Source: Candidatus Heteroruminococcus faecigallinarum (GTDB lineage: Bacteria > Bacillota > Clostridia > Oscillospirales > Ruminococcaceae). From it: DNA of 64,000 bases. Shown piece by piece: positions 34,229 to 42,421 of the stretch. Below the pieces are notes generated by a model. It was not told the origin of the DNA. It worked only from the letters and a program-made list of their open reading frames with translations, and searched no databases. A program made the position numbers and the translations under genes. Position 1 is the first letter of the stretch; each line of letters begins with the position of its first letter. The DNA lies in assembly GCA_904387055.1 (NCBI GenBank), contig CAJFKV010000005.1, positions 1 through 64,000 of the forward strand, read 5' to 3'.

Positions 34229-34413
34229 AACGGGATCTGCATCGGCGGGTCGAGCGGCTGCAGGGCCGCCCTTCCCGCCAGGACCCCCATGGGCAGCTGG
34301 TAAGCGAGCTGGCCCACGCCCTCCTGGGGATGCCCGGGCAGCTGGAGCAGGACTGCCAGGAGCCCACCGCCGAGGGAACGGTCAACCACCGCCACCAGTT
34401 TCCCTACGAATAA
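34225..34413 (+). CDS. 62-residue protein coupled to the upstream helical protein
   Basis: A GTG start at 34225 overlaps the upstream TGA (GTGA) and follows GGGGGAA. The product begins with MKRDLHRRVERLQGRPS, has a helix SELAHALLGMPGQLEQD, and ends NHRHQFPYE. No family is recognised. The stop/start overlap and the terminator soon after support a two-gene operon. Confidence 0.65.
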   Translation: MKRDLHRRVERLQGRPSRQDPHGQLVSELAHALLGMPGQLEQDCQEPTAEGTVNHRHQFPYE

Positions 34414-34445
34414 CCTTCTCCCCCCCCAAAATGGATCATCGTCAA

Positions 34446-34480
34446 AGCAGGGGCCGCCCAGCGGGCAGCCCCTGCTCTTT
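34446..34480. terminator. Bidirectional terminator
   Basis: A 9-bp outer stem (34446-34454 with 34468-34476) with extra inner pairing is followed by CTTTG on the plus strand. It separates two convergent operons. Confidence 0.75.
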
Positions 34481-34522
34481 GTTGCCGTTTTTCAGATGGG
34501 AGGATCGCCGCGGCGGGAGAAG

Positions 34523-34981
34523 CTACCGCTCTTCCCCCAGCCTCCGGCGCAGATAGATCATGTCGGTGAGGAGCTGCCCCGCCTCCCAGATGGGATCGGG
34601 GTAGTTGCGGGTAAAGAAACCCTCCTCCCGGCGAAAGACCACAAACCCCAGCTTCTCGTAGAAGGGGATGGTGAGGGGGCTCTCCCCCGTTCCCACCACC
34701 ATGGTGTGGAACCGGGAGGCATACCGCCGGGCCATCTCCTCCACCAGCGCGGTTCCGTACCCCTTCCTCTGGTCCTCCTCGCCGGTGGCCAGGTTTTTCA
34801 GCTCGCAGATTCCTTCCCCCTCGTCGGTCACCACGCAGAGAGAGCGGACCTTTCCCCCATCCTCCAGAACCCACAGCTCCCCCCGGTCCAGGTACCGGTC
34901 GATCATCCGGGGCTCCGGGTCCGCCAACAACAGCAGGGACAGGTAATCTCGTTTTCCTTTTTTTACTGGCAGCACTCTCAT
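34523..34981 (-). CDS. GNAT family N-acetyltransferase
   Basis: This 152-residue protein has the GNAT acetyl-CoA motif A pattern, CELKNLATGEEDQRKGYGTAL, where RKGYG is the phosphate loop. The TIPFYEKLGFVVF motif B pattern follows. The substrate amine is unknown. The start is ATG 34981, overlapping the stop of the ComEA-like gene (ATGA). It is the last gene of the lspA-rluD-comEA-like-GNAT unit. Confidence 0.85.
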   Translation of the reverse strand: MRVLPVKKGKRDYLSLLLLADPEPRMIDRYLDRGELWVLEDGGKVRSLCVVTDEGEGICELKNLATGEEDQRKGYGTALVEEMARRYASRFHTMVVGTGESPLTIPFYEKLGFVVFRREEGFFTRNYPDPIWEAGQLLTDMIYLRRRLGEER

Positions 34982-35343
34982 TCCATTCCCTCCAGCTCGC
35001 TTTCCACATAGACATAGGGGCGGATCTTCTCCAGGGTCGCCTCCCCAATGCCCCTTACATCCAGCAGCTCGTCCACCGCGGAGAAGCCTCCCCGCTCCTC
35101 CCGCAGGTCCACGATCCGCTGGGCCAGCACCGGCCCGATGCCGGGCAGCTGGTCCAGTTCCTCCAGCGTAGCGGCGTTCAGGCTGCAGCGGCCGTCGGTA
35201 AGAACCTGGTTCACCTGTTCCTCGGTGACCGTGACCGTCATGGCCGGCAGCCGGGGACGGCTCATCCACTGGATGGCCAGGGTCCACACCGCCACCACGG
35301 CGATGAGGGCCATCACCAGGGCAAAGGCTTTCCGTTCGGTCAC
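34978..35343 (-). CDS. ComEA-like helix-hairpin-helix protein
   Basis: This 121-residue protein has one N-terminal membrane helix (about residues 7-25) and a C-terminal tandem helix-hairpin-helix domain, SLNAATLEELDQLPGIGPVL then ELLDVRGIGEATLEKIRPYV. This is the ComEA DNA-binding domain without the N-terminal SLBB region of full ComEA. It may bind incoming DNA at the cell surface or have another DNA role. There are no other com genes next to it. Confidence 0.82.
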   Translation of the reverse strand: MTERKAFALVMALIAVVAVWTLAIQWMSRPRLPAMTVTVTEEQVNQVLTDGRCSLNAATLEELDQLPGIGPVLAQRIVDLREERGGFSAVDELLDVRGIGEATLEKIRPYVYVESELEGME

Positions 35344-35364
35344 GGCCGGTTCCTCCTCTCCTGT

Positions 35365-36276
35365 TTACGGGCGGCAGCTATCCAGGAACTGGGTAAAATA
35401 GGCGGGCAGCGGGCTGGAGAAGGACATCCACTCCCCCGTAATGGGATGGACAAAGCCGATGGTCCTGGCGTGGAGGCACTGTCCCCGCAGCTGGACAATC
35501 CCCTTCTTGGGGCCGTAAACCGGGTCTCCCGCCACCGGATGCCCCAGCCAGGCCATGTGGACCCGGATCTGGTGGGTGCGCCCCGTCTCCAGCCGGAGCC
35601 GCAGATGGTCAAACCCCTCCAGCTGTTCCAGCACCTGGTAGTGGGTAACCGCCGGTTTGGCATTCTTCTGGGTGACGCACATCTTCTTCCGGTCCACCGG
35701 GTGGCGCCCGATGGGGGCATCCACCGTTCCCGCCTCTTCCTTCAGGTGGCCGTACACCACCGCCTCGTATTCCCGGGAAAAGCTGTGCTCTTTGATCTGC
35801 TCCGCCAGCCCCAGATGGGCCTGGTCACACTTGGCCACAATCAGCAGGCCGCTGGTGTCCTTGTCGATCCGGTGGACAATCCCCGGCCGCAGCACCCCAT
35901 TGATGCCGGAAAGCTCCCCCCGGCAGTGCCACAGCAGCCCGTTGACCAAGGTGCCGTCCGGATTGCCGGGTGCCGGGTGGACCACCATCCCCTTGGGCTT
36001 GTTCACCACCAGCAGATAGGGGTCCTCGTAGACGATCTCCAGAGGAATCTCCTGGGGCTGGGCCTGGGGAAGAACCGGCTCCGGCAGCCGGACCGTGACC
36101 TCCTCCCCGCCCCGCAGGCGGGTATTCTTGGAGGCGGGGCGCCCGTTCACCAGCACTTCCCCCTCCTGGCAGAGGCGCTGAACTACCGTCCGTCCCAGGG
36201 GCGCAGCGTCGCTGAGCCATTTGTCCAGGCGGGCGCCTTCCTCGGCCGGCGGAACAATCAGGCGGATTGGCTCCAT
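35365..36276 (-). CDS. rluD: RluD-family 23S rRNA pseudouridine synthase
   Basis: This 303-residue protein has an N-terminal S4 RNA-binding domain (RLDKWLSDAAPLGRTVVQRL) and the RluA/RluD catalytic domain. The catalytic Asp motif is GIVHRIDKDTSGLLIVAK, and the LETGRTHQIRVHMAWLGHPV motif follows. It makes pseudouridines in large-subunit rRNA. The start is ATG 36276, behind GGAGGG. It lies 13 bp after lspA, the same order as in Bacillus (lsp-ylyB). Confidence 0.93.
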   Translation of the reverse strand: MEPIRLIVPPAEEGARLDKWLSDAAPLGRTVVQRLCQEGEVLVNGRPASKNTRLRGGEEVTVRLPEPVLPQAQPQEIPLEIVYEDPYLLVVNKPKGMVVHPAPGNPDGTLVNGLLWHCRGELSGINGVLRPGIVHRIDKDTSGLLIVAKCDQAHLGLAEQIKEHSFSREYEAVVYGHLKEEAGTVDAPIGRHPVDRKKMCVTQKNAKPAVTHYQVLEQLEGFDHLRLRLETGRTHQIRVHMAWLGHPVAGDPVYGPKKGIVQLRGQCLHARTIGFVHPITGEWMSFSSPLPAYFTQFLDSCRP

Positions 36277-36289
36277 CCCCTTCCCTCCT

Positions 36290-36781
36290 CTATGGCTCCT
36301 CCGGCAGGGACGGAGGCTCCTGTTTCTTTTTCCGGGGCTCCAGTACCAGAAGATAGAGCACCACCAGCCCGGTCCCGACACAGACGCAGCAGTCGGCAAA
36401 GTTGAAGATGGGGAAGTTGATCAGCTCAAAATAGAGAAAATCCACCACATATCCCCGGACAATCCGATCGATCAGATTGCCCACACCCCCTGCCACAATG
36501 AGGGTGAGGGCTGTAATCAAAACCTTGTCGGTCACCTTTCCCTTGACCAAGACCCAGCACAGGGCTCCCAGCACCAGCAGGGTAAAGAGCACCAGGAAGA
36601 TCCTCCTCTCCTGCAGGATGCCGAAGGCCGCCCCGTAATTTTCATGGTAGGTAAAGCTGAAGACCCCGGGAATCAGGGCGAGGGGGCCGGCCTGTAAAGA
36701 CTGCACGGCCCACCATTTGAGCAGCTGGTCCACCCCTACCAGCAAGGCAGCGGCGGCCAGAGACAGAAAAAGCGTTGTCAT
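36290..36781 (-). CDS. lspA: Lipoprotein signal peptidase II
   Basis: This 163-residue protein has four membrane helices and the LspA catalytic motifs: VDQLLKWW at the start, ENYGAAFG, GGVGNLIDRI with the first catalytic Asp, and FPIFNFADCCV with the second. It cleaves prolipoproteins after lipidation, so it serves the lipoproteins predicted in this window. The start is ATG 36781, behind GGGAGG. An 8-bp hairpin (36792-36809) lies just upstream of the ribosome site. Confidence 0.95.
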   Translation of the reverse strand: MTTLFLSLAAAALLVGVDQLLKWWAVQSLQAGPLALIPGVFSFTYHENYGAAFGILQERRIFLVLFTLLVLGALCWVLVKGKVTDKVLITALTLIVAGGVGNLIDRIVRGYVVDFLYFELINFPIFNFADCCVCVGTGLVVLYLLVLEPRKKKQEPPSLPEEP

Positions 36782-36839
36782 GGTACCTCCCGGAGGCCCT
36801 GGGGCCTCCCTTTGTTGTATCGAGATCCCCTTCCGGGAC

Positions 36840-36871
36840 AAAAAAGGGCGCCACAACCACCGGTGGCGCCC
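36840..36871 (-). terminator. Terminator between ileS and lspA
   Basis: A perfect 9-bp GC stem (36846-36854 with 36863-36871) is followed on the minus strand by TTTTTT. Confidence 0.9.
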
Positions 36872-36883
36872 CTGCAAACAAGG

Positions 36884-39676
36884 TTATTCCTCCACAATGG
36901 CCGCGCAGCGGGCACAAAGGGTGGGATGGGCGGGATTCTGGCCCACCGTGTCGCTGTGCACCCAGCAGCGCTCACACTTGGCGCCGCCGGCCACCTTCAC
37001 CGTGACACTGAGCCCTTCCACCACGCCGGTATCCTTGCCGGCGGTATCCTTCACCAGGTCCACCTTGGAAACGATGAACACGTCGGGAAGCATCTCCTGC
37101 ACCGAGGAGGCAAAGTCATACAGCTCCCCGTCACAGTGGAGCTCCACCTCCGCCTCCAGGGACTTGCCGATCACCTTGGCGGCGCGGGCCGTCTCCAGGG
37201 ACTTGTTCACATCGTCCCGGATGGCATGGATCCGGTCCCATTTGGCCATGAAGGCTTCGTCGGCGGCGAGGCCCCGGCAAACGGGCATGTCGTTGAGGAC
37301 GGGATGGCTGTGGTCAAAGCCCTCCTGGGCCGGCATCGACCGCCAGATTTCATCGGCGGTAAAGGCCAGCACCGGCGCCAGCACCAGGGTCAGATCCCGG
37401 AGAATCCGGTAGATGGTGGTCTGGGCAGCGCGGCGGCCCTTGGAGTCCGCCTTTTCGGTGTAGAGGCGGTCCTTCAGCACATCCAGGTAGAAGTTGGACA
37501 TATCCACCGTGCAGAAGTTGTGGACTGCATGGTAGGCGTTGTGGAACTCGTAATCCTCATAGGCCCGGCGGACCTCCCCCACCAGGGCGTCCATCTTGGC
37601 CAGGGCCCAGCGGTCCAGCTCGGTGAGCTCTTCCTCGGGAACCATGTCCTTGTTGGGATCAAAGTCGTACAGGTTGCCCAGGATATATCGGGCGGTGTTG
37701 CGGATCTTCCGATATCCTTCGGACAGCTGCTTCAGGATGTCCTTGGAGATGCGGATGTCGGCGTGGTAATCGGAGGAGCAGACCCACAGACGGAGGATAT
37801 CGGCGCCATACTGGCTGATGACCTCGTCGGGATCGATGCCGTTGCCCAGGGACTTGCTCATCTTCCGTCCCTCGCCGTCCACCACCCAGCCGTGGGTGCA
37901 GGTGGCCCGATAGGGGGCAACCCCTCTCCAGGCAACCGAGGTGAGCAGGGAGGACTGGAACCATCCCCGGTACTGGTCGGCTCCCTCCAGGTAGAGATCC
38001 GCCGGCCAGGAGAGGCCGTCCCGCTCGTCCATCACCGCCGCATGGCTGCACCCGGAATCGAACCACACGTCCATGATGTCGGTCTCCTTGCGGAAGCCGT
38101 GGCTCTTGCCGCAGTGGGGGCAGACAAAGCCCTCGGGCAGCAGTTCCTTGGCGTCGTGGGTATACCAGGCATCCGACCCTTCCTTCCGGAACCAATCGGA
38201 CACCGACCGGATGGTTTCGTCGGTAACAATCGACTCCCCGCACTCTTCACAGTAGAAGATGGGGATGGGCACACCCCAGGTGCGCTGACGGGAGATGCAC
38301 CAGTCGCTGCGGTCCCGAACCATGTTGGTAATGCGGCCCTCGCCCCACTCGGGGATCCACTTGACCGACTGAATGGCCTGGAGAGCCGCGTCCTTGAACC
38401 CGTCGATGGAGCAGAACCACTGCTCGGTAGCCCGGAAGAGGACCGGCTTCTTGCACCGCCAGCAATGGGGATACTGGTGGATGATCTTCTCGGAGGCAAA
38501 GAGAGCCCCCGTCTCCTGCAGATGATGGAAGATGGCCACATTGGCTTCCTCGGTGGTAAGGCCCTGGAACCGGCCGGCCTCGGCGGTCATCCGCCCCTCG
38601 GAATCCACCGGCACCAGCACCGGAACCTCCGGATAGTGCTGGGCACAGACCTCGAAGTCCTCCACGCCGTGGCCGGGCGCGGTGTGGACGCAGCCGGTGC
38701 CGCTCTCCAGGGTCACATGGTCGCCCACGATCACCGGAGACACCCGATCGAAGAAACAGTGCCGGTAGGTCATATACTCCAGATCCTTGCCCTGCACGCT
38801 GCCCACCACCTGGTACTGGGCGATGCCGGCGGCCTTCATGGTGGAGTCCATCAGCTCCCGGGCCATGACGTAGTAGTCCTCCCCGGCCTTCACCAGGACA
38901 TATTCATACTCCGGACCCACGCAGATGGCCGTGTTGCCCGGCAGGGTCCAGGTGGTGGTGGTCCAGATGACGATGTAGGTGCGGGACAGGTCCGCCCCCA
39001 TCCCCGTAAGGATCCCCTTGTCGTCCACCAGTGGGAACCGGACATAGATGGAGTTGCAGGGGTCCTCGTTGTACTCGATCTCCGCCTCGGCCAGGGCGGT
39101 GCCGCAGTCGGAGCACCAGTACACCGGCTTGAGGCCCTTGTAGATATACCCCTTCTTGGCCATCTCCCCAAAGATCTCGATCTGCTTGGCCTCAAACTCC
39201 GGCCGCAGGGTCAGGTAGGGGTGGTCATAGTCGGCCAGGGTGCCCAGCCGCTTGAACTGCTTCTTCTGGTTTTCCACATGGTAGAGGGCAAAATCCCGGC
39301 AGTGGCGGCGCAGCTCGATCTTGGAGGGAATGTTCTCCACCCCCAGCTCCTTGAGGGCCTTCAACTCGATGGGCAGGCCGTGGGTATCCCAGCCGGGGAT
39401 ATAGGGGGCATGGTACCCCATCATATTCTTGGAGCGGACAATGAAGTCCTTGAGGATCTTGTTGAGGGCGGTTCCCAGATGGATGGCCGCATTGGCATAG
39501 GGAGGGCCGTCGTGGAACATAAAGTCCGGCTTGCCCTCGTTGCGGGCCACCATCTTGTCGTAGACCCGGTCTTCCTCCCACTGCTCCAGCATTTGGGGTT
39601 CTCTCTGGGGAAGAGCGGCCCGCATGGCAAAGTCGGTCTTCGGCAGATTCAGCGTCTTGTTGTAATCCTGAGGCAT
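36884..39676 (-). CDS. ileS: Isoleucyl-tRNA synthetase
   Basis: This 930-residue class Ia enzyme has the HIGH-type motif PPYANAAIHLGTALN, an editing (CP1) domain with WTTTTWTLPGN and the late GHGVEDFE element, the KMSKSLGNGIDP motif, and a C-terminal zinc knuckle (CERC and CARC). It charges tRNA(Ile) and edits valine. It is placed after divIVA, as in Bacillus. No T-box leader precedes it, since only 59 bp separate it from divIVA. Confidence 0.97.
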   Translation of the reverse strand: MPQDYNKTLNLPKTDFAMRAALPQREPQMLEQWEEDRVYDKMVARNEGKPDFMFHDGPPYANAAIHLGTALNKILKDFIVRSKNMMGYHAPYIPGWDTHGLPIELKALKELGVENIPSKIELRRHCRDFALYHVENQKKQFKRLGTLADYDHPYLTLRPEFEAKQIEIFGEMAKKGYIYKGLKPVYWCSDCGTALAEAEIEYNEDPCNSIYVRFPLVDDKGILTGMGADLSRTYIVIWTTTTWTLPGNTAICVGPEYEYVLVKAGEDYYVMARELMDSTMKAAGIAQYQVVGSVQGKDLEYMTYRHCFFDRVSPVIVGDHVTLESGTGCVHTAPGHGVEDFEVCAQHYPEVPVLVPVDSEGRMTAEAGRFQGLTTEEANVAIFHHLQETGALFASEKIIHQYPHCWRCKKPVLFRATEQWFCSIDGFKDAALQAIQSVKWIPEWGEGRITNMVRDRSDWCISRQRTWGVPIPIFYCEECGESIVTDETIRSVSDWFRKEGSDAWYTHDAKELLPEGFVCPHCGKSHGFRKETDIMDVWFDSGCSHAAVMDERDGLSWPADLYLEGADQYRGWFQSSLLTSVAWRGVAPYRATCTHGWVVDGEGRKMSKSLGNGIDPDEVISQYGADILRLWVCSSDYHADIRISKDILKQLSEGYRKIRNTARYILGNLYDFDPNKDMVPEEELTELDRWALAKMDALVGEVRRAYEDYEFHNAYHAVHNFCTVDMSNFYLDVLKDRLYTEKADSKGRRAAQTTIYRILRDLTLVLAPVLAFTADEIWRSMPAQEGFDHSHPVLNDMPVCRGLAADEAFMAKWDRIHAIRDDVNKSLETARAAKVIGKSLEAEVELHCDGELYDFASSVQEMLPDVFIVSKVDLVKDTAGKDTGVVEGLSVTVKVAGGAKCERCWVHSDTVGQNPAHPTLCARCAAIVEE

Positions 39677-39735
39677 TGTCGTATTCGCTCCCTTATGTTG
39701 TTACTTATCTTCCCAATGATTCCCGCCACAGGGGG

Positions 39736-40410
39736 TTACGGATTGCGGGAAAAATCAAATTCGTCTCCAAACATCAGATTGCCGTACTTGGACTCCCGGC
39801 GGCGGGGCTCCTCCTCCACCGGCGGCTCCTCCTCGGCCTCTTCGGCCGGCAGCTCGGCGGGGGATTCCTCGTCGTAGTAGTCGTCCGATCCTTCCACCGG
39901 CTCCTGAGCCGGGGCAGGGGCCGGGGCTTCCTCCTCCGGGGCGGGGGCGGCCTTGGCCTCCTCCTCGTCCGCCGGCAGGGAGGAGATCAGCTCCAGATGC
40001 TGCTTATACAGCACCAGCAGGCGGTTTTTAAAATCCGCCACTTCCTTCTGGATCCGGGAAAGGGCCACCTGCTCCCGCTCAATCTTCCGCTGGGCGGTTT
40101 CCACCAGCCGGTCGGCCCGGGTAGTGGCCTCCCGGATGATCACCTCGGCCTTGCTTTGGGAATCCCGAATGATCTTGTCCCCCAGCTTCTGGGCGCCCAG
40201 AATGGCAGACCGCAGGCTCTCTTCGTCCTCCCGGTACTCCTCCAGCTTGCTGGCCAGAACCTCCAGCTTCTCCTCCAGGTCCTTGTTGTCCTCGGTAAGA
40301 TCCCGGATGGTGGCGGCAACCGAGCGGACGTAATCGTCCACCTCATCCTGCCGGTAGCCGAAGGCCGCCTTGCTGAATTGCGCGTTCATCAGATCCCGTG
40401 ACCCTTTCAT
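39736..40410 (-). CDS. divIVA: DivIVA domain protein
   Basis: This 224-residue protein has the DivIVA N-terminal membrane-binding pattern (FSKAAFGYRQDEVDDYVRSV), a long coiled coil (about residues 35-140) and an acidic, Pro-rich C-terminal tail (APAPEEEAPAPAPAQ) with a further acidic end. DivIVA marks curved membrane at poles and division sites. The start is ATG 40410, behind AAGGGGGA. The ATG seven codons later is an alternative. It sits between ylmH and ileS. Confidence 0.92.
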   Translation of the reverse strand: MKGSRDLMNAQFSKAAFGYRQDEVDDYVRSVAATIRDLTEDNKDLEEKLEVLASKLEEYREDEESLRSAILGAQKLGDKIIRDSQSKAEVIIREATTRADRLVETAQRKIEREQVALSRIQKEVADFKNRLLVLYKQHLELISSLPADEEEAKAAPAPEEEAPAPAPAQEPVEGSDDYYDEESPAELPAEEAEEEPPVEEEPRRRESKYGNLMFGDEFDFSRNP

Positions 40411-40425
40411 GCTGGTTCCCCCTTA

Positions 40426-41190
40426 CTACTGAAACTTCTTGCAGCGAAGGTGTATCCTTCCCTTCTTGCTGACGCCGCCCACGGCGTCCACCGCATATTT
40501 TCCATACCCCCGCACCGAAAGGGTATCCCCCTCCGCCACCGGATGGGATACCTGGGTGCAGACCTCGTACTCCAACGTCACCAGGCCGGCCCGGACCAGC
40601 CCCGCCGCCCGCTCCCGGCTTTCCCGGGTGAGAAGGGCCACCAGACTGTCCAGCCGCAGGGAACTCACCGTCCCCTGGATCTCCACAAAGCCCCCCGACG
40701 GGGGAAGGCCCCGGGGCAGGCCCTCCTGGGGCTCGATCCCGACCCGGCCGATCTTGGTCAGCTCGGAGAGGACCACCGGCAGCACCGGCCGGGTGACAAA
40801 GAGGACGGCAAAGCCCTCCCCCGGCAGGATGTCCCCCACCGCTTCCCGCTTGATCCGAAGGCCCATCAGGGCCCCCAGGATATCCCGGTGGCCCACCGAA
40901 TCCTCCCGGCGGAAGAGCAGGGTGACCGGGCAGAGGGGAAAGGCATCCTCCGCGGGCTCCTCGTAGGGGGGAAAGATCCCCAGCATCGCCCGCGCTGCCT
41001 CCTCCCAGCCGCCATAAAAACGGCCGGTCACCTCCGGAAACTCCCTCAGCACCCCCTGCACCAGCCGCTGCTGCCGCTCGTCCAAAAACGGGGTGAACCG
41101 AGACTGATACCGCTGCTGCGCGGCGCGGCAGAGGTCCGCCGTATGGTCCAGCAGACGGCGGTCCTCCTCCTTGAGATAGGCGGTATTCAT
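40426..41190 (-). CDS. ylmH: YlmH-family S4-domain RNA-binding protein
   Basis: This 254-residue protein has an N-terminal YlmH domain, with FTPFLDERQQRLVQGVL and VTLLFRREDSVGHRDILGAL. The S4 RNA-binding domain at the C-terminus covers LRLDSLVALLTRESRERAAGL. YlmH homologs bind the ribosome and rescue stalled complexes in recent work on Bacillus. The gene lies in its conserved place between sepF and divIVA. The ylmG gene that usually precedes it is missing. Confidence 0.92.
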   Translation of the reverse strand: MNTAYLKEEDRRLLDHTADLCRAAQQRYQSRFTPFLDERQQRLVQGVLREFPEVTGRFYGGWEEAARAMLGIFPPYEEPAEDAFPLCPVTLLFRREDSVGHRDILGALMGLRIKREAVGDILPGEGFAVLFVTRPVLPVVLSELTKIGRVGIEPQEGLPRGLPPSGGFVEIQGTVSSLRLDSLVALLTRESRERAAGLVRAGLVTLEYEVCTQVSHPVAEGDTLSVRGYGKYAVDAVGGVSKKGRIHLRCKKFQ

Positions 41191-41196
41191 GGCTGT

Positions 41197-41652
41197 TTAA
41201 AAGAAGACGCCGTTGTTCTCCAGCTCATCCAGCAGGTTGTCCCCCATAATGCCCACATTATAGGGGGTGATGATGTAGGTGGAATTGGCAACCTTCTTGA
41301 TCTGGCCGTCGTTGGCATAGGCCACGCCGCTGAGGAAGTCGATCAGCCGGCGGGAAACCTCCTTGTTGGCCGACTCCAGATTCAGCACCACGGTCCGCTT
41401 GGCGTTCAGATGGTCGGCAATGCTGCTGGCATCTTCAAACCGCTCGGGCTTCACCAGGACAACCTGCAGCTGGGTGGTGGCGTGGATGTTGACCACCTTG
41501 TTGCTCTTTTTGCCCTCGGAATAGCTGACCGCCGGATCCTCCATACGCGCGCGGGAAGACGAAGGGAAATCCTCCTCCAGCTCTTCCTCGTCGTCGTAGT
41601 ACTCATCCTCCGGCACGCCCATGAATCCCTTGAACTTGTCCATCAAACCCAT
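41197..41652 (-). CDS. sepF: Cell division protein SepF
   Basis: This 151-residue protein has an N-terminal membrane-targeting helix (MGLMDKFKGFMG), an acidic linker, and the SepF core (VVLVKPERFEDASSIADHL, RRLIDFLSGVAYANDGQIKK, YIITPYNV). SepF anchors FtsZ to the membrane and shapes the septum. It lies 6 bp from ylmH. Confidence 0.95.
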   Translation of the reverse strand: MGLMDKFKGFMGVPEDEYYDDEEELEEDFPSSSRARMEDPAVSYSEGKKSNKVVNIHATTQLQVVLVKPERFEDASSIADHLNAKRTVVLNLESANKEVSRRLIDFLSGVAYANDGQIKKVANSTYIITPYNVGIMGDNLLDELENNGVFF

Positions 41653-41712
41653 ATGATTGAAATCCCCCTCTTTTTATCGTGTCCTTCCCCGCCGGGCCCG
41701 GCGAGGGAACAG

Positions 41713-42402
41713 TCAGTGGTAGACCCGGGCGCCGAACAGCGCCGTCCCCAGACGGACAATGTTGGCCCCGTAGCGGATGGCGGTGAGATAGTCTCCCGAC
41801 ATCCCCATGGATAGAAAGCGCATATTACCATTATCTATACTTTTTGCCTTCATGTCAATAAAGATTTCGCGCATTTGGGCAAAATACTCCTCCAAACGGT
41901 GCTGATCCTGGCAGATGGGAGGAATTGTCATGAGACCTTGGATGGAAATTGCCGGAAGCTGGGAGATTTCCAAGGCAAGCTCTTCCAGCTTTTCCGGCGC
42001 CACGCCGCCCTTGCTCTCCTCCCCGCCGATGTTCACCTCCAGGAGGATGTCCATCGTCCGGCCGTCCCGGACGCACAGGCGGGAGATCTCCTTGGCCAGG
42101 TGAAGGCTGTCCACCGACTCGATCATCTGCACCTTGTCGATGATCTGGCGCACTTTATTGGTCTGCAGGCCGCCGATGAAGTGGATCGCGCAGCCCTCCT
42201 TGTGGTAGTCGTCATACTTGGCGCACAGCTCCTGGGCCCGATTCTCCCCCAAGAGGGTGATCCCCTGGGCGATGGCCATATTCACCACCTGGGCGGGAAC
42301 CGTCTTGGTCACCGCCATCAGCTGGATCTCCTGGGGGGAGCGGCCCGCCTCGGCGGCCGCCTGGGCAATCGACTGGCGGATCTCCCGGATCCGCTGCCCC
42401 AT
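41713..42402 (-). CDS. yggS: YggS/PROSC family PLP homeostasis protein
   Basis: This 229-residue protein is of the alanine-racemase fold. The PLP-binding Lys lies in LMAVTKTVPAQVV, and the patterns LLGENRAQEL, IHFIGGLQTNKVRQI, ILLEVNIGGEESKGG and LSMGMSGDYLTAIRYGANIVRLG are typical. It buffers pyridoxal phosphate. ATG 42402 is chosen for its GAGG site. An in-frame ATG at 42438 would overlap the previous gene. It is part of the division cluster, as in many Firmicutes. Confidence 0.93.
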   Translation of the reverse strand: MGQRIREIRQSIAQAAAEAGRSPQEIQLMAVTKTVPAQVVNMAIAQGITLLGENRAQELCAKYDDYHKEGCAIHFIGGLQTNKVRQIIDKVQMIESVDSLHLAKEISRLCVRDGRTMDILLEVNIGGEESKGGVAPEKLEELALEISQLPAISIQGLMTIPPICQDQHRLEEYFAQMREIFIDMKAKSIDNGNMRFLSMGMSGDYLTAIRYGANIVRLGTALFGARVYH

Positions 42403-42421
42403 TGTTTCCTCGGTCACATGT

